A stretch of 64,000 nucleotides of DNA. Source: Balaenoptera acutorostrata. Its lineage: Eukaryota; Chordata; Mammalia; Artiodactyla; Balaenopteridae. A program made the position numbers and the translations under genes. The notes under the pieces are model-generated. The model worked only from the letters and a program-made list of their open reading frames with translations, had not been told where the DNA came from and did not search any database. The stretch covers positions 51,982,207 to 52,046,206 of the forward strand of contig NC_080078.1 of NCBI RefSeq assembly GCF_949987535.1. The letters are read 5' to 3'. Positions 38,103 through 49,799 of this stretch are shown here, piece by piece (position 1 is the first letter of the stretch; every line of letters starts with the position of its first letter).

Positions 38103-38399
38103 AGTCGACGGTGCTTTGTACTCCAATGCCACAACATGAGGATCTGAAACCACTGATGACCTCGGAGGCCCAGGAGGCTTTGCCGGGCTGCCTATAAATC
38201 ATAGAACAGAGACCACCCTTGCCCCACGATGGCACCCCTTGGCCACCATGCCCCCTCGAGGTCTGTCCCAATTCCTGTCTTTCTGGCCAAGTCCTCGCTG
38301 CTCTTTCTGGTTCAGGGCAGCCCAGCTTTGGCAGGACTCAGCATGCTGAGGGCCCTACAGTCCACACTGGCCTCTCTTGAGCAGGGTGGGCTGCCCTAG

Positions 38400-38955
38400 A
38401 TCTCTTGCTCAGCTCCATGGAAGCTCAGAGAGGCCTCGGGGCATCCCCATTACCCCCAGCAGCTGCTTCACAGAGGCGTATCCGTAGCTCATGTCAAGGA
38501 TCCCCAGTGCCCACAGTGATTGCTGGCTCCACAGAGCGAATGAAGTCATTTGCGTCAGTCTCCAGGGCTGCTAATAGCAAACTCTGCAAGTCGACTCCTC
38601 TAGAGGCCCCTGCCTGCTCTTCCAGGGCTCTGCGGGCCTTGCCTCTTCTGGAACAATGATTGTGGATTGAGGCAATCAAGGTCAGAAAAGTGCACGCGGG
38701 CCCCAACTCAGGCTGGCAGGCAGGTCTGCAAACAACCAAATTATCCAGTTCAGAGCGAGAGCTGGCTGCTGAGAAAGGGTCATTTGGGAGGCTGCTGACT
38801 GCGACGTGGATCCAGGTGTCCTCTAGGGTAGGAGCCTGTAGATGGCTGCAGGAAGCAGAATTGGCCTTTACCCCAGGGTCGGGGCAGAACTCTAAGACAG
38901 CTCTCAAGGTTCCCACATAGCTCTGTGTGTAATCTCCTCTCATTGAGTGTGGGCA
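38400..38955. other. GC-moderate, non-repetitive intronic block
   Basis: It contains several CpGs, a TGCGTCA (AP-1/CRE-like) motif near 38553 and an AACAATG (SOX-like) motif near 38651. The 161-codon minus-strand frame (38494-38979) has no recognisable domain. A regulatory element is possible but unproven. Confidence 0.3.
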
Positions 38956-38959
38956 TTTG

Positions 38960-39488
38960 TGAATAGGACAGGATGTCACTGTGATTAGCTTATGTTCAAT
39001 AGAAAAGGGTAAAGGGATTTTGCAGGTGTAATTAAGGTCCCCAATCAGTTGATTTTAAGAACATCAAAAGGGAGATTTTCTGGGGTGGGCCTGACCTAAT
39101 TAGGCGAAAGCCCTTAAACAAGGGAGCTGGCCCTCCCTGAAGAAATTCTCCTGCTGGCCTCGAAGAAGTAACCTGCAATGCTGTGAGAGGGTCTGCAAGG
39201 GGGCCGTGTGGCAAAAGGACCTGAGAATGGCTCCTGGCAACCAGCGAGCCAGGAATCGGCCCTACGATGCAAGAACTGAATCTGTCAACAACCCGAATGA
39301 ACTTGGAAGAGGACCTCAGGCTCCAGATGAGGATGCGGCCCAGCTGACCCCTGGACGGCAGCTGTGAGACCCTCAGCGGAGAGCCCGGCCACATGGTGCT
39401 CAGACCCTTGACCCATGGAATGTGTGAGATGTTTTAAGCCACTAAGTTTGAGGTAATATTGTTACACAGCAATAGATAAGGAATACAC
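38960..39488 (+). mobile_element. MLT1-type (ERVL-MaLR) LTR, nearly complete
   Basis: Diagnostic blocks in order: 'ttttgcaggtgtaattaaggtcccc', 'gggtgggcctgacctaatta', 'ctcctgctggcctcgaagaag', 'tgaatgaacttggaagagga' and 'tgttttaagccactaagtttgaggtaat', ending 'agcaatagataaggaataca'. The orientation is antisense to SNAP25. Confidence 0.92.
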
Positions 39489-40769
39489 CTGGGTTCCAGA
39501 GAGGCCCCTGTGGGTTCCCAGTGCTGCCTCCCCCAAGTCAGAGGGCTTCTACCCCCTCTTGTCTCCCTCCGCTCCTCTACTTAGGGAAGGCTCACGGGTA
39601 TCGCAGTGTAGTGCGGAGGCGCCACTTAGCAAGCGTTATAACAAAGTCACAACTGTGTCCTTACTTGTGAGTGAGGGGGTTGAGTTGAAGGCTTCGCAAC
39701 ATTTCTTCCAGCTCAACATTCCATGATTCTACAATGTAACCCCACCCCTGGGGGCACAGGGGTGGCATGGCACATTGAGTGGTTCAAAAGGCCCCAGAGC
39801 TGGGATCTAAGATGGGATTCAAAACTAGGTGTGAATGACCCAAGGCGCCCTAATCTTCATTCTCCATTAAAGCACTTTGGATTGTACCACTTAAATGGTC
39901 TCTTTGGACCCATGGTGTGAAATTTACACTCACTGATCTATACCAGGGCATTTTCCTTCAAAGACCCCTTGTTTTGGTTCTTTCAAGTCTAACTTTAATT
40001 TGTTTTTGTCCCGTGAGGGGTGGAGAGTTTCTGCCACTCACCAATACTGACTTCAGAGCAGCAGAGTTCATATTGGCACTGATGCTCTATCGATAATGTT
40101 TTTCAAAGTGATAGCAGGGTTCCTGTGAAGTCCGATATAATGGCTCTAAAATGGAGCTGTGCAGCATCATTTTGCACCCCACATGCTCCTCTTTATATTT
40201 TTTTGCCATCTGGAGGCTGAAGTTCTGTGTTGACTGCTGCGGTATCCTCCCTGGGACTGCAGGAGCTGCCGACTCCTTCCCACTTCCCTGCTGGCAGGCT
40301 GGAATTAATTATTCCCTCTCTTGTTCCTCACCCCACGCCATTTTATTTTTAAAATACTAACAACGGTAAAGTGGGACTTACATTTTTGTCTGATGCTTAA
40401 AAACAAACCATTTGATCCTGTTTGCTTGGGGCTCATGGGTGAAATCATGCTTAAAATCACAAGATGCCACAAAGAGATGATTCTCCGATTCCTTTAGTAG
40501 GAAACCAGAAGTAGCAGGACCTGCCAAAACCCCTGATACTGGTTGGAGAAGCACAGATCATGGGTGGGTGTGAGTTGAAGGTGTTTAAGGATCTGGAGAT
40601 TCAAAGATGTAGTGAGCTTGGAGAAAGTGGTCACAGGGCCCAGGGTAAGGGGGGCCTGGAGGATGTGAGGGACAGTCCACTATCCTTAGAGAGGGTTTGC
40701 AACACTGAAGGGACAGGAGTTAACTCACTAGAGCCAACTTGAGAACTGGGCTGGGGTTACAGTGAATGG

Positions 40770-41030
40770 AGCTTAGACTTGGAAAATGGACCTGGATGAG
40801 AATCTTAGCTCTGTCATTTTCAAGCTGAGGGACTAACGTAATTTTACTTACCTTAAATTACTCACTGAATCTCAGTTTTCTCAGCTGTAAAATGAAACAA
40901 ATAATACCTTGTAGGTTGTCATGGGAATCAAATGAGATGATGTATGCAAAAACCTTAGCTTAATGCCTAGCAGACGGGTGCTGAATAAATGGTACCCAGT
41001 TGGAGCCCAGTGAATACATGTTGAATAAAT
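40770..41030 (+). repeat. MIR SINE
   Basis: MIR blocks 'cttagctctgtcattttcaagctg', 'ctcagttttctcagctgtaaaatg' and 'taatgcctagcagacgggtgctgaataaatgg' are in order. Confidence 0.75.
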
Positions 41031-41219
41031 GAAGGGCTGAAATATCAATGTGCCAAAGCTGGAGACAGCTGTTTTGATGCTTGGGGTGTCTGGAGATGAC
41101 AAGTTGCAAAATCGTAGCAGCCATTCTTGATGCTCCACCTATATCACCTTGGTACTCATCTCTCCTGTATATTCTGAGAGCCTCTATGACAAGCATCTAT
41201 GACTCGGTGCCTTAGGGAT

Positions 41220-41578
41220 CTCTCCAGTCTCAGGAGTAGGCTTAGCCTCTTACAGGGCTGGGTGCAAGTTTACACTCCTGGGAAGAGCCCTTAGCCACTG
41301 AAGGATGGGAATTGGTACAAAAATACCCTAAATTCCTTGCCCTTCAGGTGGGGTAATTCAGGCATATTGTGCACTCCCTCTGAGAGAGGTCCTAGCAGGA
41401 CTGAACCCCAGCAGGTGGTACCCTGCACTCTGATGCCCCCTGTATTTGCTTCTTTCCCACCCCATCTAGCTTCCCTGCTCACTGACCACTGCTTCCTAGG
41501 ATCATCTCCCAAATAAAGTATGTGCACTACATCCTTCCCTCAGGGTCTGCTTCTGGGAGGACCCAACTTAAGAGGGCA
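41220..41578 (+). mobile_element. LTR remnant, ERVL-class-like
   Basis: The 3' end 'cccaaataaagtatgtgcact', 'cctcagggtctgcttctgggaggaccc' and 'aacttaagagg' parallels the LTR end at 16490-16625. It has its poly(A) signal on the plus strand. Family not named. Confidence 0.55.
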
Positions 41579-41799
41579 TTCCGATTAAATAATTTAGAGG
41601 CCTTTACATTTGTAGTTTCTTTTGTTTTTTTGCTTTGGGGGTTCAGTAACCTGAAGCCGGTAGAGGATTAAGCAAGTGGACAGCTCTTCTGCCCAGCGTG
41701 TGATCCTAGGAGTCTGCCATCTGATATCTGAAGTGATTTGAGAAAATGAACAGTCAGGTCTCAGAATGCTCTTTGAGAGTGCCTGACTAGATAGCTGGG

Positions 41800-41925
41800 T
41801 GAGCCGGGCGCTCTCTGCTAATCTACAGAAGAGCTAAGACGAAGGCTCTCGTGGGTCTGCTGCGAGGCCCCGATGCAGGTGCCTGGTTTGTTTCCGTGAC
41901 GCAGCAGCGCAGCTGAAAAGGCTTC
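41800..41925. other. Small CpG-enriched intronic block
   Basis: At least eight CpGs in about 125 bp within otherwise CpG-poor intron, with TGACGCAGCAG and CAGCTG motifs at 41897-41915. Not a recognised repeat. Candidate conserved element. Confidence 0.3.
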
Positions 41926-42539
41926 AGGGTTTTTTCCACTGTCTCATCCCTCGGGTTCCCATTTCCAAAGCACTCATTGGATAAAGGGTTGGCTGAGGAT
42001 TGTTTCTACCATTATGGGGAGATCTTGCAATTACAGGAGAAATCGGGGTTTTCTTAAACAGGAGGGACTTCTGGAAGGACAGAGAAAAAACTTCAAATAC
42101 AACTGCTTTCACCGAGACAAGCCCAAGTGAAATTTCAGATAAAGAAACATCATCACAAAACAGTATGAAACTGATATTTTTTTCCAGTTTGAGCCCAGAA
42201 AGGCTTACTCATCCTCAAAGTTCAGAGCAGAAAATTTTCCCTTTGACTTTCTCCTGAATTTACCAGACATCTGGGTCTGTGATTGCTTAGCTGCCTTGGA
42301 GAGACGCAGCAAGGTGTTCCAGGTGCCCTCTTGACCCAAGGATATCCAAAACTTAAGCCCAAGGGCTCCAAATCTGGCTGAGGAAGGAATTGGAAGGCTG
42401 ACAGTGGCAGGGTAATAATAACGCATGCCTAGGTTTCGTGCTTTGTGGAATTTAGTGGAAGTTATGCAGCCCCAGGATGGACAGGTAGAGCCTAGAGCCA
42501 GCCTATGGCAGATGGAGGGGCTTTCTGTGACTTATGCTC

Positions 42540-42965
42540 CCAAGACTGGGGGGCTGTGGTAGATACTTTTACAAAAATGGCTGTAATAATTCCCCTCTCA
42601 GTATCCATAATCTTGGGTGGCCCCTCCCACACTGATTCTGTACTTGGCCATGTGACTTACTTTGACCAATGGGACAATAGCAAATGTGGCCTCACTGGAC
42701 TTGAGAAGTGCCTACACCTGGTGGCTTGTCCTCTTGTGCTGTTTTTGAATGGTATGTGGTCTAGTCACCCCTATTAACCCCAGCCGAGAGCCAACACCAA
42801 CCGTCACTCATGGAAGTGAGGATGTTGTGGACCAACAAGACTCCAGCCAATCGACCAGCTGAATAAAGAACAGCCTAGGTCACCCACAGACCCATAAGCG
42901 GTAAGAAATAGTTGTTTCAAGCCGCTAAGTTTTAGCGTAAATCGTTACCTAACAAAGACCAACTG
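42540..42965 (+). mobile_element. MLT1-type (MaLR) LTR
   Basis: Blocks include 'ggccatgtgacttactttgaccaatgg', 'gtggaccaacaagactccagcc' and 'gttgtttcaagccgctaagtttta', ending 'acctaacaaagacc'. It is antisense to SNAP25. Confidence 0.75.
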
Positions 42966-42969
42966 CTTC

Positions 42970-44470
42970 AGGGTCTCCCAGCTGTCACTGGTGCCTGGAT
43001 GACATGAAGACACACCCCTCCCTCCACTCCGTCGACTTCACCCCACCACGCCACCACTGAGGGGGCGGGAAGAGAGCTCAAACCCTAATGAGCCACCAGT
43101 AGAAATCTCAGGATGTTTTCATATCACTTTATAGCTGTTGCAAATATCTCAGAATTATCATATTCTCAGCACCACTTTGAAATTATGGTAGTTATTGGAC
43201 CAAATATTATTATTTAATGCTTAATTTTTAAAAGATTATATATTGCTATCCACAATTTAAATATTTTGATAACTATACTTTAATATAATTGGTTTCCTAT
43301 GAAATCCTTTGTGTTTTATTTTATGCATTAAAACATACCAGTCTTCAAAGGGATCCAAAGGCTTCCTCAGACTGCCAGGAGGGTCAGTGGGAAGAACAAA
43401 AAAGCTAACTCTATTCAGATCAAAAAAAGAAAAAAACCCCGAAACTTGGTTGGTCTATTTAAGGCAACCAATCTTGTCTCCAAATACTGACTTAACTTAA
43501 GAAGACTAGGAAAAGTTGTGACAAAATAACCCAGGAAACTTCTAGCTGTATCTGATTCTGGCAGGATCACAGAACCACCAAGAATGCCACAACTTTGGTA
43601 AGCAGTGGAAACAAACTCAAATGCCTACAGGTGTTGGGAAGATAATACAGATGTATGGACTGAAGCAGGTATATGAAGACATGTAGTGTTAGGCTCTGTG
43701 GCAAATTGGAGGAGAAATACTCTGCCTTAAGACTTTCAGATTTAAGATGTTTGCAAACTCAGCATTGGCCAAATGAAACAAGTTTGTGGATAGTATTAAG
43801 CCTAGGGGTCATTAGCTTGTCATCCATGGATTAGGAGCAAAACTGAACATCTGTTCAATCTTCATCTTTCGAGCTGGCTCTGCCATCAACTTAAGTAGGT
43901 AGGTGATGCTTTCCAGGGCAATCAAATTTCTTAGGCCTCAGTTTGTATATCCACAAAATGGTTACTTTTTAAAAAATCATCTTCCTTTCCAGAGCTGTCA
44001 TGAAGTTAAAAAATTAGATCATATTGGGGAAACAACTTGTAAAAAAAAACCAAAAAAATATCTTTAATCAAATACAAGTGTTTGGTAAGTGACCTGCTAA
44101 AAATTGTCTGTGTATATAGGACACATAATATGGCTTATCATGTCAACCTTGAACCTGGTTCTTCCCCCAACTGAATTGTGTGGCTCTAGCACATAAGACA
44201 TACTGTTCTGTGATGGCATTCATTCAATTCATTGGTGTAAGCTTGGCACCTGGCCCAAGCTGGACCAATCAGAGCCTTTCCCTGAGATTTTTTAACATGG
44301 GGTGCAGAAAATGGCAGTCTCTTTTCTATAGTGGATGTGCAAGGAGTAAAAATTAGGTGTACATGTTTCTGATATATAGAGGGAGGAAATGACTTTTTAA
44401 CAAGAGAAAATGAAGTCAGTGTATAGAAAGAAGCACAGGGAGGAGGCAGCACGAGAGCCTTGGTGGTGCT
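42970..44470. other. Intronic stretch, no recognised element
   Basis: AT-rich unique-looking sequence with no identifiable feature. Confidence 0.4.
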
Positions 44471-44471
44471 T

Positions 44472-44496
44472 GACTCAACTCAACTCAACTCAACCC
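44472..44496. repeat. (ACTCA)n short tandem repeat
   Basis: About four tandem pentamers. Confidence 0.9.
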
Positions 44497-44864
44497 TGAG
44501 TTGTTCCTGAATTCCAGCAACCTCTCTGCCCTTCCCATGGTTTGACTGTTCAACATTTACTCAGATTCTTTGAGCAATCAATCATCTCCATTTTTGCCTA
44601 AATCACTTATATTTGGGTTTTTCTGTCGTGTGCAAAACCCAAATAGACATAAGCAATATAGCCAATCATTTCAGGATGCTCTACCTGGCAGCTCAGAATC
44701 ATGGGAATGTTCCTAAAATGCTTTTATAAATGTTGGGTTACCATTTGAGGCTGGAGACCTCTGAGGGGAACAGCAGACTGAGAGATTTCCTGAGCAGGGT
44801 GTGGGCCTGTGCTGGAAAGAAAATGTGGAAGAGATGAGGCAGAAGTGGCAAGAAAGCACAACAC

Positions 44865-44975
44865 AGTAAAAGAGCACTGAACTGTGAGTCAGGAGCCCTG
44901 GCTGTAATGCTCACACTGTGACTTTGGTAAGGAATTTATCTCTGGGCCTAGTCATTTGTCATTTTCTAAAAAGTG
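44865..44975 (+). repeat. MIR SINE fragment
   Basis: 'agagcactgaactgtgagtcaggagccctgg' to 'ctgtgactttggtaagg' matches the 5' half of MIR. Confidence 0.65.
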
Positions 44976-45659
44976 CTAATTTGTATGTTCTGCCCTAGCA
45001 ACCCAAATCTATAATTCTATGTAAGATGAGGGCAAAAAAGAAGGGTGATGTGAACCATCAGGATCTTTTTCCCAAGGGCGATTGGTGCTCTGATCCAGAG
45101 CAGAAAACAAAAAATTGCAGGATGAGTGGGAAAGGGTCAGGCCCCTTCTTGCACCTGTGGCAGTTTATTGAGGAGCCCAAAGCAAAAGCAATGGGATCTG
45201 CTTTGTCCTTTGCACAGTGGGTACCATTTCCTCTCTGGTGTCCGTCAGAGGCTGCAGGCTCGGACTGCAGAAAGAAGGGACTATCCTGTCATTTGGTGAG
45301 ATTTTATACTTTGTTAAGTTTTGGGAGCAAGATTCTGGGAGCCAGAGATTGAGTAATTGTTGCAGGGGAAAAAAGATAACAAAGGAGCCCTATGTCCCCC
45401 ACACACAACCCCCATCTTCATTCTGTGGACACTAGTCTTCCTCATCCTTCAAACTCATTCTGATGGACAATAGCATCCTTATAACTAGGTCAGAAGAGTG
45501 AGTGGAGACTTCTATTCAGTGCCCCAGGACAGCACTTCTCTCTCCAAATACCTAGTCACAGCCTTTGTAAGGCAGAGAAGAGGGGAAACACCTCATCCTC
45601 ATCAGACCCAGCTCAAGATCAATGTGAACATTTGAAGGAGCTACCAAAGATCTCTAGGA

Positions 45660-45848
45660 TATTGGTTCTCAAACTTGAGCATGCATCAGAATCACCTGGA
45701 CGTGATGAAAACAGAAAACTCTTCCCCCATCCCTAGAGTTTCAGACAGTAGGATGGCGTGGGGCCTGAGAATTGCATTTCTAACAAACTCTTGGGTGATG
45801 CTCATGTTGCTGGTCCAAAGATCACAGTTTGAGAATCAATGTCCTAGA
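45660..45848 (+). mobile_element. MER5A-like hAT MITE, near complete
   Basis: 'ttggttctcaaacttgagcatgcatcagaatcacctgg' through 'gcatttctaacaaactcttgggtgatgctc', 'ttgctggtccaaagatcacag' and 'tttgagaatcaatgtcct'. Confidence 0.88.
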
Positions 45849-47529
45849 GTAAGGAGCCACTGATTCTGAAGGGTCAGTAATATTGCACTTGGGATCTTAA
45901 ATTCAAACTCCAGTTCCCTCTTTTATTAGCTGTGTGGAAGGAGGATCCATTCTCTGCCTCTCAGACTCATTAATTCCTCCCTTGTCCCTTAAAATAGGAA
46001 CCTTCACTCTTTGGGAAGATTAGTATTAGGAAGATAGTTTCCACCATCCCTTCCACCCCTTCCTTTATTTGCCCTTCCAACCCCCCACTTAAGTGCTCTG
46101 TGAGATGGGAAATGGGCAGTGAGCAAGCATACCTCAGTCCTCCACGTGGCTTTTTCTTTTTCTTACTCATAGCAAGGTTGCATTTTCTGCTCCTCCAAGC
46201 TGCAAATCTTCTGAGGCATGTTCTGGGAGGGGTGAGTGGGGGAGTAGGGGCAGGACCTAAGGTATTCTAGCTGTGCCTGACTACACTTATCTCTGTAGCC
46301 CTTCCTCCTTTGGTGGGTCTCCATGTCTAGACTTGGAGAAGGACTAGGAGTAGAACTAGTCTGATTCTGGCTGCTGGTTCTAACCATTTTCTCCCAATCA
46401 AGCTTTGACAAAAATCCTGATATTTTCATCACTAACGTATATATCAGTTGGTTCATGAAGGGGGAGAGAGGCAGCAATTAGCACCTTGGTAGGACCTTGA
46501 CCAAACAGTATCCTCTCTGAGTCAAGTGTGGAAAATTATGTTCACCATTTAGGAGGTTGTGTAGAAATTAAATATAATACTACTAGCTACAATGGACAGT
46601 AATATAACAAGTAGAACATAGTAGGTGCTCAAAAGACAGTGTGGATTTCAAAAATCTTTCCCAGCAAGCTCTCCTGTCCTGTAAGCCTAGATTTGCAGGA
46701 ATTCTCCCAAAATTTGAGGTCATTGCTGCATAGATAATTGCTTTGGGAGCATTTTCCAACTTTGGAGGGGAATCATTCTGTGAATGCAGCCTAGGATCAT
46801 ACGTTTTGCAGTTCACATAACTTGCTCTGTTATATATATTTTATGTTTATTGGTTTATATGAATATGGCTAAAGGATTTGACAATGAGGTGATGCATGTA
46901 GGAATCTTAAAGCTGGCTGTAAGCAAGAGTCTGTGTTTGCACCTCTCTGCCTATATATTGTGTGCACATACAAAAACACACATGCAATATTTAATAAGGA
47001 ACCCAACACTCCCCGACAAAAAACATTACACTCAATACAAAATGAAGCCAACAGATGCAGCTTCAATAACGGTTCACTAAATAGCTCACAGCAAAATTAT
47101 TTTTCTTAAGCTAAAGAAGGGCAAGTACTTTTGCATATCATTTCTTTTTAACTCCTCAAGGGCCTTAACACCCAATGCATTAAACAAGAGGGGACCAGTG
47201 TTTCATTAAAGCATAACCTGAGCTTCTTCATCTCCAAAAGTTATCCTGAAAGTCACAAAGCCAAAGCAGAGATGCAATTCAAAGGCATTTAAAAAACCCT
47301 CCCACAAATAGAAAAATCAAAGACTGTTGACACATTTTCCCATTTTATCATGCATGCTGCTCAAGCTAAAAAATAGTGTGATGGCAGGACCTGTTACTTC
47401 TTTAAGCAAAATCCACATTATAAAGAGGAAAAGAAGCATATGGCCTGCAATAAGAACACTGGAAATCTGGCACGGCAAACAGCGGACAATGGAACATGAT
47501 AACAACAGTTCATTCTTCTCTCCCAAGTG

Positions 47530-47730
47530 GAGGTAACAATACTTCACAAGCATTAGCTCAGAGTCACATAACAACCACAGGATGTATGCATGGCAGCTAT
47601 TGCTTTCTTTGTACAGATATGAAAACTGAAGCTCAGTTCAAGTTAGGTAAGTTGGTCAGGGTGATACAACTGAGGTGGCAGAGATGGGCCAAGTATGCAG
47701 CCCTCTGACTCTTAATCCAGTGCTCCATGA
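47530..47730 (-). repeat. MIR SINE
   Basis: Reverse-complement MIR: 'cacaagcattagctcagagt', 'acagatatgaaaactgaagctcag' and 'ctgactcttaatccagtgctcc'. Confidence 0.75.
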
Positions 47731-47924
47731 GTTTGTCTGGATATTTAGTTTCTCCAGGTAGCTCATACCACCACATCTCACCTGACTTTTTAGACCACAG
47801 GACTGAGTTCTTTGGATTTTGCTGACTCATGTTCTACACATCAGGAGCATACTTTCTATTAGAAGATCTCAATGGATTGTGTGCGACTCATGGGAAAACT
47901 CATGAGGTTGTGGGGAAAAACATG

Positions 47925-48050
47925 GGCTTTGTAGTCAGAGAGACAAGAATTCCAAATGCTTTTAAGGTTGCCATGGAAATTAAATGAGATAATGTATGCA
48001 GAGGGTCTAGCTCAGCATACTATGGGCATTCAGTAAGTTAGTTACTTTTT
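47925..48050 (+). repeat. MIR SINE, internally deleted
   Basis: 'atgggctttgtagtcagagagac' joins directly to 'ttgccatggaaattaaatgagataatg' and 'cagcatactatgggcattcagtaagt', so the MIR centre is missing. Confidence 0.65.
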
Positions 48051-48059
48051 TCTTATGGT

Positions 48060-49685
48060 CAACAAGTGGTACCTTCATTCTGAGCTGGAGAAAGTAGGGC
48101 ACAGTGGTTTTAGAGCTGTTTCATAAGAAGGACTGAGGGGAAAAGTGCAACATTCAATGCTCCAATGGTAATGGCTTTTTCTCAGTGATAAATAAGACTG
48201 ATTTACCACATCATGCCTCAGTTTATTTTTCTCTCCTAGGCAAGAGGACACTGGATGTTTGAAAGGTTAGAAATTGATGTGTTTGGAGGACATTTTCTAG
48301 GAAGCCAAATCAACATGGAGAGCTTGTATACACCATGCCACCAATTCTAACAGAGAAGCAGCAAATATGTGGCCCCAAAGACAAGAGATGGCTGAAGCCA
48401 CCAATCTACTTCCCTGATGACTATATGTCTCAGTGAACATGTATGTGAAGAGGGGCATCAAAAATATTCTTTCCATATTAATGAAAAGTAAAGAATTTTA
48501 ACTGCATTATTTTATATACGTTAAACAGCTTTGTTTTATATGTGAAATTGACCTAAATAGGTCATAGGCAATGGTTCTTCATTTCTTTATATAAACCTGC
48601 TTTTAGCAATGCTTTTCATGAGACTCTTCAGATTCTTCATTAGCATTTTAGCCCCTGATGCATAGGCGATAAAACAGCAGGTCAGAAAAACAAATTATTT
48701 GCCAAAGTTTGGCAGCTAGTTGGGATGAACAAAAGTGCTTCCTTGGGACATAATTTTATTCCAATATTTAGGGTGAATCTGCATTCCCAAGTTGTTCTGA
48801 TCATAACATCTGACCAATTAAAGAAGGAATTACTTACAGTGGTAGAATTCTTTTCTCTGCAAAGGGGTAGCTGGTATCCCCACTCACTCATTCTTTTCTT
48901 GTATAGCTGGTGTGTGACAGGAACTGTTATAGGTACTGAGGATTCAAAGATAGTTAAGATATTGCCCTTGCTCTCAAAGACTTTTATATTCTGTTAAGGA
49001 AGAGAAATGCATAAGTACATAATTACAAAGCAATGTGATAAATAGGAGCATTGCTCATTGGTAAGAAGAGATAAATTTTGAAAAGCAAGAGTTGGGAGAC
49101 TAATACATTCTTCTATTTGATCCTGAATGTGTAAACTTGTTTAATGATAGGGAGTTTTCAGAGGAGGAACGTGGATTGGCTCGGGAGGTACTGTCATCCA
49201 AAAGATGCTGCCGTTTCTCTGTCATTCTATTCTTGCATTGCTTCACGAATTTTATAGTTGGGACTAGGTTTTCTAGCCTAGGAGAGACCATGTTTCTTGC
49301 AGCTTGACCTGTTCTCCCCATGAGTGGTGGGGAATGGTCTATATATGGAGAGACCGGGATACTGGAATATAACAGGTACTGAAAGGAAATTTTAGCAATA
49401 CTGCCACATAAATAGAGGCAAATTTATACAAGGGCATATCTTAGATATTTACTAAGTTCCTTGATGGCTGAGGCTGGTTCTTAATTTACATTCTGTTTAT
49501 GACAGCAACCCTTCCATGGACACTGAAACCTTCAGTAGAAACCTTTAGTCAATTGCATATTTTGGATAGACAGCCAAGTTCTTTTCTAAATTGGGTTAAT
49601 GTCTTAGAGTCTAAAAGGGATTCTATGTGAAACATGTCTTCTAAAATAATACCTCAAGAAGGGATGCCCATCAAAATACACTGAG
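48060..49685. other. Intronic stretch, no recognised element
   Basis: AT-rich unique-looking sequence. Several frames of 60-90 codons, none recognisable. Confidence 0.4.
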
Positions 49686-49689
49686 GGCA

Positions 49690-49792
49690 GAATCATTCAT
49701 GTTTTATTCACTGCTCTATCTTCAGTAACCAGTACTATGTTTTCCTGGTACATGACAGATGCTCAATAAATATTTGTTGAATTAATTAATTA
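49690..49792 (+). repeat. L2 3'-end fragment
   Basis: 'tattcactgctctatcttcagtaaccagtactatg' then 'tgacagatgctcaataaatatttgttgaattaatt' is a typical L2 tail. Confidence 0.8.
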
Positions 49793-49799
49793 GTGAAGA

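Noticed and set aside
38494..38979. 161-codon minus-strand frame
   Set aside because: GC-moderate DNA gives long frames by chance. There is no recognisable protein and the frame runs into an MLT1 LTR.
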